Source: Alcaligenes sp. SDU_A2
GTDB lineage: Bacteria; Pseudomonadota; Gammaproteobacteria; Burkholderiales; Burkholderiaceae_B
DNA: 64,000 bases
Assembly: GCF_038237375.1 (NCBI RefSeq)
Contig: NZ_CP151273.1
Span: 248,001 to 312,000, forward strand
Direction of reading: 5' to 3'
Shown here piece after piece: positions 7,692 through 16,003 of the stretch (position 1 is the first letter of the stretch; each line of letters begins with the position of its first letter). The notes under the pieces were generated by a model. The model did not search any database, had not been told where the DNA came from, and saw only the letters and a program-made list of their open reading frames with translations. The position numbers and the translations under genes were made by a program.

Positions 7692-10600
7692 ATGGTTTTC
7701 AAACACAAAGCTCTGCTCAGTTGGATTCTTCTCGCCCTCTCCCCCACTGCTGCGCATGCTATTGATATCGAGACCATTTACAACAAACGGGGCGAAGCCG
7801 CATTTACCGTGCGCCTGTTCAACCCGGGTGATGGCATTTACGATGTGACCGGCCCGGACTATCGTCAGTCCACCTTTAGGCTGGATGACAATGGCCGAAA
7901 AAAAATACGGGCAGCGGTGGAGCGATGGGCAGAAATCCTGAGTCTACCCGACGGGTATTCCCCAGCCATCATCAATGTGGGGACGATGAATGACTTCAAT
8001 GCCAATGCCGGCAGCCCTATCCTGACCAACCCGGACGATCCGGGTGGTATCGGCCTCAGCGCTTTCCAGGGCATGCTCATGAATGTCCTGCCGGACACAC
8101 TGCGCTCTGAAGCACATGCGGTCATCGGCATCGGCACGCTGCCCCTGGACACCGGCCCGATTACCCCCAGCCAATTACCGCTGACCCCCGATATTGACTA
8201 CAACGCGGTGGTATTTCACGAACTGGGACATGCGTTGGGGATCACCAACCTGGCCTTTGACAAAAACGGCCCCAACACGCGCACGCCGGTTTTTTCATCG
8301 GTGCTGTCTACCTGGGGCGATGGCTTGCGTGACGACAATGGCAATCCGGCACGTCCGAATCAAGCTATTCTGTGCATCCCTTGCCAGAACCCCTACGATG
8401 CCAACGCCTTCGATTTGCGCAAAGACAATGGCTACTTTACGGGCGAAGAGGTCACTGAAGTGCTCAACGGTGCCATGCCTGGCATTCCGGTCAGCTTGCT
8501 ACGCAATCATGACAACCCCTACGAAGGCGTCGATACAGACTACCTAAGCCATTCAGAGTTGCGCAACAGCCTGATGAGCCATCAGTCCTACCGGAACTAC
8601 ACCAACCTGATGGAAGTCGAATTGGCCGCGCTGCAAGATATGGGGCTGACCATAGATCGACGCAATTTCTTTGGCTACTCCGTCTACGGCGACGATGTCA
8701 CGCAAACCAATACCAACGGTTTTTTTGCGCGCAATGCCGACGGCACAGCCTACTTACCCGGTCAATACAATTTGGCTACCCAGGGCCTGGGCCTGCATAT
8801 TTATGGGGAACGCAACACCATTACCCAGGCGGCCGACCTGCTCAGCGCCGGCCCAGGCGGGGTAGGGGTGCGTGTGGACGGCAGCGAAAACACCGTGATC
8901 GTCCCGCAGGGCACCCGCATCCATGCTCAAGGCTGGTATGGCCGCGGGCTGCAGTTCAGCTATGGCCGCCATCACACTATCGTGCAACAAGGCGAAGTGC
9001 GTGCCGATGGTGCTGAAGGGGTAGGAGCGCTATTTGACTTCGGCAATAACGCCATGGGCAATACCGGCGTATGGGGCGATTACCGGGGTTCCTGGTTGCA
9101 TGTCGTCAAAGGAAACACCTATCTGACACCGCCAGAAATCCTGCAAGGCGCGCTGATCAGCAACTACAACCTGTCCGGCCCGCTGTCGGGCAAAAAAGCC
9201 GCTATTCAAATAGCCGACAATGCCTGGGTGCAGAACATCAACATCATGCAAGGTGCGCGCATCCAGGGCGACATCCTGTCCAACTACTCCAGGCTCGATC
9301 CTAATGGCGAACAACTGCTGACCCGCATCAGCTTTGGCCAGAAGGCCGATGTGCAAGGACACGCCACCCCGCATGCCGATCCGGATTTTCGCCTGCGCTA
9401 CGATGGCAATATTCAGGGTGCAGACAATCTGGCCGTCGTCATTGCGGGCGGTATTACGTCATTGAACGGCCAGCATAATTTGTACGGCCTGCGGGTCGAC
9501 GCCGGTGCCACTTTGGGCGGCAACAGCACCTACACCATCAACCCACAAGACCGCTTCAGCAATTACGGTACTCTCAGCCCTGGCAACTCTGTGGGCCGGA
9601 TGACCATCAAAGGCGATTTTGTCCAAGGCCCGCAAGGCCGCATCCTGATCGAGGCCAATGCGACACAACACGACCGGATCGACATCCAAGGCGCGGCCCA
9701 ACTGGCCGGCGAACTGAATGTACAGCTATTACCGGACTGGTATGCCGATGGTTGGTCTTTGAGCCAAGACAGTGTGTTCCACGCGTCCCAGACACAAGGC
9801 AAATTCGAGGTGCTGAGCGCCAGTTTGAGCTCCCCCACACTGGGTATCCAAACCGGCAATGGCCTGTGGACCGTCAAGCGCAACACTGCAGCTTATTCGC
9901 AGTATGCTGCCAATCCCAACGCCGCTGCTGTCGGCCGTAGCCTGGAACAAGCGTCCAGTACCGGACAGCGCCCCCTGGCCGCCGTGTACCAGGCCATGGA
10001 CTTTTCCAATGCCAATGGCAGCGACATTACTGATGCCTTAAACCAACTTAGCGCCGGTGCTTATGGCGCGCAATTGGCAGCCAGCCTGCGTCGCGAACAA
10101 CTGGTCTCGGAACAACTGCGACAACGCCACGGCCAGGGCAAGGACGGTTGGCAAACCTTCATCCAGGCCTTTGGCGGTAGCTATCGCTGGCAATTGGGAA
10201 GCAATGATGTGGACCATCGCAGTCATACCTATGGTGTCCTGTTTGGTGCCGAACACCGCAACCCAGGCAGCGACTGGAGCCTGGGCCTGCACGCTACAGC
10301 CAACGAGCAACGTCTTAACATCGACGCCCCGTACCAAGGCAAAAGCAAGCTGACCGGCCTAGGAGCAGGTGTCCACGCACTGTACCGTGCCGATGCGCGC
10401 CAAGGCTGGAGCGGGGTAGCCCAGATTCGCGCAGGACTGGAGCAGGGCAAACTGAATCGCCGAATTGGCTTTGCCGGGTACCAAGCCAATCCCAAATCCG
10501 ATTGGACAGGCCACACTATGGCGGCTGGCATCCAGGCGGCCTACAACTGGCCGCTAGGCCAGGCCGGCAGCATCGGCCCTGTAGTGGCGTTGGATTATCT

Positions 10601-11000
10601 ACACTACAGCCGCCCAGGCGTAAACGAAGAAGGGGACGCAGGCAGCCGTTTGCGCCTGGATTCAACACGCGCGCATGCTCTGCAAGCCTCTTTAGGCCTG
10701 GCTGTTCGCCAAAACTGGGAATTGGCTCAGGGCCGCAACGTACAGGCGGAACTGACCGCAGCGTGGGAACAGTCCCTGTTGGGACGCCATCAGACACAGC
10801 ACGCGCGCTTTGATGCGTCGCCCCAGGTCGGTTTTGACGGCCGCTATGCGCGAGTCGATACGCATGCCTTGGCCGTGCGCGCCGGCCTGACGGTACAAGC
10901 GTCCGAACGGCTGCGCCTAGGAGTCTCGGCGGGTACCCGGTTGCTTGCCAACAGTCGTGCCGATATCAATGGCAATCTATCGCTGAACTGGGCTTTCTAA
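7692..11000 (+). CDS. Autotransporter with N-terminal zincin-like passenger
   Basis: 1102 residues from ATG 7692, giving a clean signal peptide (MVFKHKALLSWILLALSPTAAHA); the frame extends 40 codons upstream but that part has no signal character. The passenger begins with a zincin-like region holding FHELGHALGITN (His176, Glu177, His180). A stretch typical of autotransporter beta-helices follows (AGATLGGNSTYTINPQDRFS, then GTLSPGNSVGRMTIKGDF). The last 280 or so residues form the outer-membrane beta-barrel and end in the aromatic INGNLSLNWAF. Type V secretion thus places a putative metalloprotease at the cell surface. Oddly, the position where metzincins carry the third zinc ligand (HExxHxxGxxH/D) is Asn186. 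Catalysis is therefore uncertain, or another ligand is used. Confidence 0.88.
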   Translation: MVFKHKALLSWILLALSPTAAHAIDIETIYNKRGEAAFTVRLFNPGDGIYDVTGPDYRQSTFRLDDNGRKKIRAAVERWAEILSLPDGYSPAIINVGTMNDFNANAGSPILTNPDDPGGIGLSAFQGMLMNVLPDTLRSEAHAVIGIGTLPLDTGPITPSQLPLTPDIDYNAVVFHELGHALGITNLAFDKNGPNTRTPVFSSVLSTWGDGLRDDNGNPARPNQAILCIPCQNPYDANAFDLRKDNGYFTGEEVTEVLNGAMPGIPVSLLRNHDNPYEGVDTDYLSHSELRNSLMSHQSYRNYTNLMEVELAALQDMGLTIDRRNFFGYSVYGDDVTQTNTNGFFARNADGTAYLPGQYNLATQGLGLHIYGERNTITQAADLLSAGPGGVGVRVDGSENTVIVPQGTRIHAQGWYGRGLQFSYGRHHTIVQQGEVRADGAEGVGALFDFGNNAMGNTGVWGDYRGSWLHVVKGNTYLTPPEILQGALISNYNLSGPLSGKKAAIQIADNAWVQNINIMQGARIQGDILSNYSRLDPNGEQLLTRISFGQKADVQGHATPHADPDFRLRYDGNIQGADNLAVVIAGGITSLNGQHNLYGLRVDAGATLGGNSTYTINPQDRFSNYGTLSPGNSVGRMTIKGDFVQGPQGRILIEANATQHDRIDIQGAAQLAGELNVQLLPDWYADGWSLSQDSVFHASQTQGKFEVLSASLSSPTLGIQTGNGLWTVKRNTAAYSQYAANPNAAAVGRSLEQASSTGQRPLAAVYQAMDFSNANGSDITDALNQLSAGAYGAQLAASLRREQLVSEQLRQRHGQGKDGWQTFIQAFGGSYRWQLGSNDVDHRSHTYGVLFGAEHRNPGSDWSLGLHATANEQRLNIDAPYQGKSKLTGLGAGVHALYRADARQGWSGVAQIRAGLEQGKLNRRIGFAGYQANPKSDWTGHTMAAGIQAAYNWPLGQAGSIGPVVALDYLHYSRPGVNEEGDAGSRLRLDSTRAHALQASLGLAVRQNWELAQGRNVQAELTAAWEQSLLGRHQTQHARFDASPQVGFDGRYARVDTHALAVRAGLTVQASERLRLGVSAGTRLLANSRADINGNLSLNWAF

Positions 11001-11003
11001 ATC

Positions 11004-11034
11004 CAAAAAAGGAGGCCGACAATCAGTCGGCCTC
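11004..11034 (-). terminator. Rho-independent terminator of the FecR-like gene
   Basis: A perfect 9-bp stem (GAGGCCGAC 11012-11020 / GTCGGCCTC 11026-11034) with loop AATCA. On the minus strand it is followed by a run of T. It overlaps the last codons and stop of the FecR-like gene. On the plus strand the A-run precedes the hairpin, so it is weaker as a terminator for the autotransporter. Confidence 0.75.
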
Positions 11035-11772
11035 GGGCGGGGGCGCGGGGGCGGGTTGAACCCGCCTCATGCCGGCCCAACGGTCTACATCCACATGCTG
11101 ACCGGGCATCAAGACACGAACCTGGCGACGCCACCAGGAACCACCCGCAACTTCTACCGAACCTTCTTGCACTTGCACGCGCGTCGTTTTATCGGACACA
11201 TTTACACGAAACTGTGCCTTGTGCGTATGGGCTTGCGCAAAGCCCGTATCGACTTCAACACTTTGCTTATCTTGGTGATCCACGCTAAGCGCAACGGCAC
11301 CCCGCATCAAAATCACCTCTAAAGACTCGGCGTAGCGTTTGACCCGAACCTCCGAATCAGGCTCCAACAACACGATCGTTCCATCTGGAAAATGGCGCTC
11401 CAACATGGACGATGTAGCCTGTATGTATTCTTCCTGGAGTATCGGCTCTGGCCAAAACCATGCCCCAACCGCTACCGTTACCAACACCAACACGCCGACC
11501 CAAAGTCGACGGGGGCGCACAACGATTGCATCGTCTGTAGATGTGCCCAAACGCGGCAAGAGGCGCTTTAGCTCTTGCTCGGATGCATCCAGGCTGGCAT
11601 CACAAAAATAACAGATATAGCGGTAACAACGCTCGTGCTCTGGATTGGCACGACGCCAATCCTCGAACTCACGCAGCTCGGCCGCGGTGGCCTCGCCCGA
11701 GTTCAGGCGAGTGAACCAGTACGCAGCCTGTGCTTGCGTCTGATCCAGGAACTCCCCTTGATGTGTACCCAT
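11023..11772 (-). CDS. FecR-like transmembrane anti-sigma/sensor protein
   Basis: 249 residues from ATG 11772, which has GAGG eight bases upstream. Residues about 10-60 match the N-terminal DUF4880 segment of FecR proteins (AAYWFTRLNSGEATAAELREF). One membrane helix follows (about 88-106) and then a periplasmic FecR domain (HFPDGTIVLLEPDSEVRVKR and on). FecR proteins normally pass a signal from an outer-membrane receptor to an ECF sigma factor encoded directly upstream. No sigma factor gene or TonB receptor is present on either side here, so this is an orphan. The C-terminus is a short proline-rich tail. It converges on the autotransporter gene. Confidence 0.8.
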   Translation of the reverse strand: MGTHQGEFLDQTQAQAAYWFTRLNSGEATAAELREFEDWRRANPEHERCYRYICYFCDASLDASEQELKRLLPRLGTSTDDAIVVRPRRLWVGVLVLVTVAVGAWFWPEPILQEEYIQATSSMLERHFPDGTIVLLEPDSEVRVKRYAESLEVILMRGAVALSVDHQDKQSVEVDTGFAQAHTHKAQFRVNVSDKTTRVQVQEGSVEVAGGSWWRRQVRVLMPGQHVDVDRWAGMRRVQPAPAPPPEAD

Positions 11773-12060
11773 GACAGCAACCAACCTCGTTCAATGAGGT
11801 CCTGCAGTTGAAGAATCTTGATAGAGAGTGCGCATACGCAAGTCGCATTGTAACCAAACGATACTTACTATGCGATGCTCACGCCCGTATATGGCTCATC
11901 ATTTTTTACTGCGTATAACACGCTTATGCAGCTGCTTCAAACAATCACATTAACTCAAATTCGGAACGACCAGAACCAATCTGACCCATTTATTTACACC
12001 AAATCCATAATGAAACGACAATAAACGGTGAAAGCGCAACATCGAAAACTAAACGCCACC

Positions 12061-13071
12061 CTATGGCAAGGTTGGCAACAGTTGACCTGTCAATAAGTCA
12101 TGTGCTCGTAAAGCATCTACTGCGCTTTGCGGCTCCCGCATCAGCAACGCCAAGGGCCAATCAGGATGCACGCGATAATTGGGAGTGGCCACTTCTGTTC
12201 CGGCCCTATATACATGCCCTCCCAGCTCCACCGGACTGGCCAATCGGGCATGGGCCAGATAAAGAATTCGCCGGTCGGCATCAACCGCAAAATACGCGCG
12301 TTCAAGCTCCAGCCCCCATGCATGTACTTGTATTCCATCGCCTTCTACGCGCACAGTCCAACGGTCTTGATCATAGGTGCCATCGGTATAGGCCGTCCCT
12401 TGCGGAACTGCCATCACGGTGACTCCTTGGGGCAGCTCAATATTCATAGGCGGCGCATGCTGAACATTGACGCCTGTTGCCAAAGGACTCCAGGCAGTCA
12501 GCGCCTGTCCTTGGGCCAAATGACATCGATGCAAAGCAAAACCATCGTCCGGATCAAACTGTATTTCCACGGTTTCCCCGGCAGAGCATACCCAGCCATC
12601 GATACGGGTATCCGACGCTACACGAGTAAACCAAGAAGCGTCGGATACATCAGGTCGCGGGCGCTCAAAAGAAACAACAGGGGCCTGGCCCAGCCACACC
12701 GGTTCGGGAAAGTCTGCCCAGGCAACACTGTCGGGGTCACCCCATGTATTTAATTCCAAACGCGTACCTGCCGGCATGGCTATACCTGCCAAACGACTCG
12801 CTTGAAGCAAGGTATGACGTCGGCTGGCTTGTTCCGCCCGCATAGCTTGATCGTATCGATAAGTGGCCAGATAAAAAACACCATACGCGCCCCCCAAGGC
12901 CAGCAAAATCGCTAGCCACACACTGCGCCTCCAAGGTTTTTGTTTAAAGCGCAAACGTCGTTGTGGCTGAAAAATCAACAGCAGCAGCCACAACAATAAG
13001 CACAACAACGCCAACGGTCCAAGCACAAGGATCAGCAACGTCAACAAGGAAAAAGGGGCTACTGGAATCAT
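12061..13071 (-). CDS. Membrane-anchored hypothetical protein
   Basis: 336 residues, no family recognised. Two hydrophobic helices lie at the N-terminus (about 8-34, very leucine-rich, and about 51-69), separated by a basic loop (QPQRRLRFKQKPWRR). A long soluble domain of about 260 residues follows, probably periplasmic, with two cysteines (WVCSAGE, LHRCHLAQ). The long domain contains repeated short beta-type segments mentioning inherited property-like text such as IELPQGVTVMAVPQGTAY. ATG at 13071. The neighbours are an orphan FecR-like gene and a divergent membrane protein gene, and neither assigns a role. Confidence 0.55.
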   Translation of the reverse strand: MIPVAPFSLLTLLILVLGPLALLCLLLWLLLLIFQPQRRLRFKQKPWRRSVWLAILLALGGAYGVFYLATYRYDQAMRAEQASRRHTLLQASRLAGIAMPAGTRLELNTWGDPDSVAWADFPEPVWLGQAPVVSFERPRPDVSDASWFTRVASDTRIDGWVCSAGETVEIQFDPDDGFALHRCHLAQGQALTAWSPLATGVNVQHAPPMNIELPQGVTVMAVPQGTAYTDGTYDQDRWTVRVEGDGIQVHAWGLELERAYFAVDADRRILYLAHARLASPVELGGHVYRAGTEVATPNYRVHPDWPLALLMREPQSAVDALRAHDLLTGQLLPTLP

Positions 13072-13276
13072 GATGCAAGAACAAGCAAAATCGATGTGCT
13101 CAGAGTAGCAGACGCAACGACAGGCCCCCAGGCATTAATTCATCTGCTGGACACGAACAGCACATAATACAGATTCGAAATAAAGCCAACTTATAATAAG
13201 GATAGTTGACTATCTGCATGCCTACCTTGCGACAGCTTCATTGCCTTAACGCCATCGCTGAACCGAGCTCCCCCTT

Positions 13277-13867
13277 TTGAATTTCTACCAATTGCATTGG
13301 CGCATCGCCATCGGCACCGCTTTGGCGTTCTTGATTTTTACAGGACTGAACCACCTGATCTTTCAGGCTTTTGAACATGTACGCGGCATAGACTGGGTGT
13401 ACCTGCCTGCCGGAATACGTCTACTGTGTACCTTGCTGTTTGGTTTGACCGGCGCTATCGGTTTGTTCCTGGGATCGTGCGTGGTCACATTCTTTTATTA
13501 CTTTCCCGATGATCCCGCACGCGCCATGGTCGGCAGTCTAGTATCGGCGCTAGGTCCATATATTGCGTATTTGTTGGCTCAAAAAACCATGCGGCTGCGC
13601 CCAACATTAAGCAATCTGACCGCCGCCAAGCTACTGGCCTGTGCCTGGTTATATGCCATGTGCAACGCCACTTTGCATTTAATCAGTTTTCAGTTTTTTG
13701 GCAAACCAGGAACCGACCCGTGGCATTCGACCCTCATCATGTTTTTAGGGGACTTATCCGGGACATTGATTATTGTGTATCTATCCAAACACATCCTGTC
13801 CGCCTCGCGTCGTTACCGCCGTATCCGCAGACGAGTTCACCATCATCAATCCAGAACCTGGCGATAA
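13277..13867 (+). CDS. Multi-pass membrane protein, MASE1-like
   Basis: 196 residues with about five membrane helices. An in-frame TGA at 13259 and the lack of an ATG before the first helix leave TTG 13277 as the only sensible start (NFYQLHWRIAIGTALAFLIF). The first half, with WVYLPAGIRLL and a helix starting LFGLTGAIGLFLGS, resembles the MASE1-type sensing regions of bacterial signalling proteins, but no output domain (GGDEF, kinase) is attached. A basic C-terminal tail (RRYRRIRRRVHHHQSR) is likely cytoplasmic. Function unknown; MASE1 likeness is from pattern memory. Confidence 0.5.
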   Translation: MNFYQLHWRIAIGTALAFLIFTGLNHLIFQAFEHVRGIDWVYLPAGIRLLCTLLFGLTGAIGLFLGSCVVTFFYYFPDDPARAMVGSLVSALGPYIAYLLAQKTMRLRPTLSNLTAAKLLACAWLYAMCNATLHLISFQFFGKPGTDPWHSTLIMFLGDLSGTLIIVYLSKHILSASRRYRRIRRRVHHHQSRTWR

Positions 13868-14653
13868 TTACACCATAATGCTGCCTTCCAGATAAAACAC
13901 AGCTTGCCCCCGTAACTGGACCCGTTCCCCTAGCAGGTGGCATTCCAACACGCCGCCACGCGCCGACGCCTGATAAGCCAGAAAACGCTCCTTGCCTAAA
14001 CGATGTGCCCAAAATGGCACCAATGCACAATGCGCCGACCCGGTCACCGGATCTTCATCGACACCATGCCCAGGCGCAAAAAAACGACTGACAAAATCAA
14101 AACCATCCGTGCCCGCAGCGGTGACAATACAAGCGTCCCAGCCACTGCATGCCAATGCGCGCAAATCAGGACGTAACTCCCGAACCTGCTGCTCGGTTTC
14201 CAAGACTGCCAGACACGCAGCTTCGTTCGCCCATAATTCCAGTGGACGCGCCCCCAGGATTTTTTCCAGTGCAGGATCATCAGCCCGCTGTTGCACGGGA
14301 CGTGCAGGTAAATCCAGACTGTAATATTGACCGTCGCGCCGGACGGTCAGCGGACCGCTCAAGGTATGAAACACAAGCTGATCAAGCTGTGGGCGAAGAC
14401 GCTCCATCACCACCGCCGCGCTGGCCAACGTCGCATGACCGCATAAAGGCACCTCCAACAAAGGCGTGAACCAACGTAATTGGTAATCGTCTCCCTGGGG
14501 AACCAGATAAGCGGTTTCTGCCAGATTGTTTTCTTGGGCAATAGCCAGCAAGACATCATCTGCCGGATAGTCTTGCATCAGCACCACCGCCGCCGGATTG
14601 CCACCAAAAAGCGTATCAGTAAAAGCATCGACTTGGTAAATCGGTAAACGCAT
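13868..14653 (-). CDS. PhzF-family isomerase-like protein
   Basis: 261 residues from ATG 14653 (MRLPIYQVDAFTDTLFGGNP), the canonical PhzF beginning; an ATG 33 bases upstream adds an atypical leader. Landmarks are GGNPAAVVL near residue 18, the catalytic Glu region NNLAETAYL near 45, LCGHATLASA near 75, and a second-half GHGVDEDPVTGSAHCALVPFW repeat of the diaminopimelate-epimerase fold. PhzF itself isomerises dihydrohydroxyanthranilate in phenazine synthesis. No other phenazine gene is here, so this is one of the many PhzF-like proteins with unknown substrate. Its stop directly abuts the stop of the convergent membrane gene. Confidence 0.87.
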   Translation of the reverse strand: MRLPIYQVDAFTDTLFGGNPAAVVLMQDYPADDVLLAIAQENNLAETAYLVPQGDDYQLRWFTPLLEVPLCGHATLASAAVVMERLRPQLDQLVFHTLSGPLTVRRDGQYYSLDLPARPVQQRADDPALEKILGARPLELWANEAACLAVLETEQQVRELRPDLRALACSGWDACIVTAAGTDGFDFVSRFFAPGHGVDEDPVTGSAHCALVPFWAHRLGKERFLAYQASARGGVLECHLLGERVQLRGQAVFYLEGSIMV

Positions 14654-14696
14654 GCCGCCCCCTGTGCAGATTAGCCCCCCAAACAAGCAGTATAGA

Positions 14697-14724
14697 AAAG
14701 AAAACCGCCCTCGGAAGGGCGGTT
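14697..14724 (-). terminator. Rho-independent terminator of the HbpS-like gene
   Basis: An 8-bp GC-rich stem (AACCGCCC 14703-14710 / GGGCGGTT 14717-14724) is followed on the minus strand by TTCTTTT. It lies 50 bases after the stop of the HbpS/GlcG-like gene. Confidence 0.75.
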
Positions 14725-14774
14725 AGGTGCCATCTACGCAGCTTTGATGCAATGCATCAGAACATATCGACCCA

Positions 14775-15260
14775 TTACTTCAATTCGGCTTTAAGCACAT
14801 CCAACGCAGCAACCGCGCACGCCTCGTCCAGATGGCCACCTGGGGCACCGCCGACACCAATAGCGCCAATGGTATCGTTGCCAACCTTAACCGGGACACC
14901 GCCACCCAACAGCAAAAAGCCCTGGATATTGCCCAAGTTGGCTGCACCGGCATTTTTCTGCGAGCCTTCCAGCATGGCGCTGGTCAGATTGCGAGCCGAG
15001 GCCGACGTGTATGCTTTATCGATACTGGCATTGACAGTATGAGGGCCTGCCTGGTCAGCACGTTGAAACGCACGCAGCACACCGGCGCGATCCACCACGG
15101 CAGCCGACACGTTATATCCTTTGGCTGAACATTGTTTGACCGTCTCGGTCGCCAGACGGCTTGCCAGATCCAAAGAGATGTTTTTCTCGCTCAGCACACC
15201 TTGAGCTTGAGCCGCGCCAGCCACAAACAGCAAAGTCATCAGCAGGGAAGAACGCAACAT
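14775..15260 (-). CDS. Secreted HbpS/GlcG (DUF336) family haem-binding-like protein
   Basis: 161 residues from ATG 15260, preceded by GGAGA at suitable distance; the product starts with a signal peptide (MLRSSLLMTLLFVAGAAQA). The mature part matches the GlcG/HbpS fold: AAVVDRAGVLRAFQRADQAG, then GGGVPVKVGNDTIGAIGVGG and a final DEACAVAALDVL helix. In Streptomyces, HbpS is a secreted haem-binding and haem-degrading octamer that controls the SenS-SenR two-component system. Here the gene lies 111 bases downstream of a histidine kinase/response regulator pair on the same strand and ends in its own terminator. Functional coupling to that pair is an inference from position. Confidence 0.82.
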   Translation of the reverse strand: MLRSSLLMTLLFVAGAAQAQGVLSEKNISLDLASRLATETVKQCSAKGYNVSAAVVDRAGVLRAFQRADQAGPHTVNASIDKAYTSASARNLTSAMLEGSQKNAGAANLGNIQGFLLLGGGVPVKVGNDTIGAIGVGGAPGGHLDEACAVAALDVLKAELK

Positions 15261-15370
15261 AGCAGAAATCTCCATTTGTCGTTTCCGACACCGTTGTCGG
15301 CATGAAGAAACTATACGGCTCACCCTGATATCCCGACTATTCGGGCACCTACCCAAAAACCTCCGTAGTT

Positions 15371-16003
15371 TTACGGAGCCGTTTCGACAAGACTGGCGTA
15401 ATGACGGATCAAATGGGCCAACGTATCCACCTGCAGCTTGGCAAATAAATTGGCCCGATGCGTCTCCACCGTACGCGGCGATACCGACAACGCACGGCCA
15501 ATTTCCTTATTGGTCAAACCTTCTACGATCAATCCCAAGACGTCTCGTTCACGATCAGACAGGCTGGCATAACGCTCTCGTGCCCATTGATCGGCAGCCA
15601 GACGTTCCCTTCGTCGCACATGCTGACGCACAGCTTGTTGGACGGTATCCAACAAAATGTCATCACTGACGGGCTTTTCAAGAAACTCCGCCGCCCCCGC
15701 TTTGAAAGCTCGTCTGCACATATCCACGGTACCGTGCCCTGTCAACAGGATGATAGGCTGATCCACCCCTTGAGCAATCAACGTATCGAGCAAGGTCAAA
15801 CCACTGATACCCGGCATACGCACATCCAGAATCAATGCCCCGATTGCTTGTCGATCAAAGGACTCCAGAAACTGCTGCGAATCCGACCAGGTCTGTACAC
15901 GCAGCCCCACGGTGCTGATCAATAAAGACAAACTTTGCCGTACTGCGGCATCGTCATCCAAAAGATGGATCAAAGGGGATAGTCCGGCTTCGAGCGGATT
16001 CAT
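15371..16003 (-). CDS. FixJ/LuxR-type response regulator
   Basis: 210 residues. A receiver domain (about 10-125) has acidic DDDAA near residue 16, the phospho-acceptor Asp in LILDVRMPG (about residue 60), Thr in LLTGHG and Lys in FLEKPVSDD. A LuxR/FixJ DNA-binding domain follows (about 145-205), with LSDRERDVLGLIVEGLTNKEIG and a recognition helix SPRTVETHRANLFAKL. It overlaps the kinase gene by 4 bases (ATGA), the sign of translational coupling. Likely targets are its own locus and the HbpS-like gene downstream, but no binding sites could be recognised. Confidence 0.92.
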   Translation of the reverse strand: MNPLEAGLSPLIHLLDDDAAVRQSLSLLISTVGLRVQTWSDSQQFLESFDRQAIGALILDVRMPGISGLTLLDTLIAQGVDQPIILLTGHGTVDMCRRAFKAGAAEFLEKPVSDDILLDTVQQAVRQHVRRRERLAADQWARERYASLSDRERDVLGLIVEGLTNKEIGRALSVSPRTVETHRANLFAKLQVDTLAHLIRHYASLVETAP

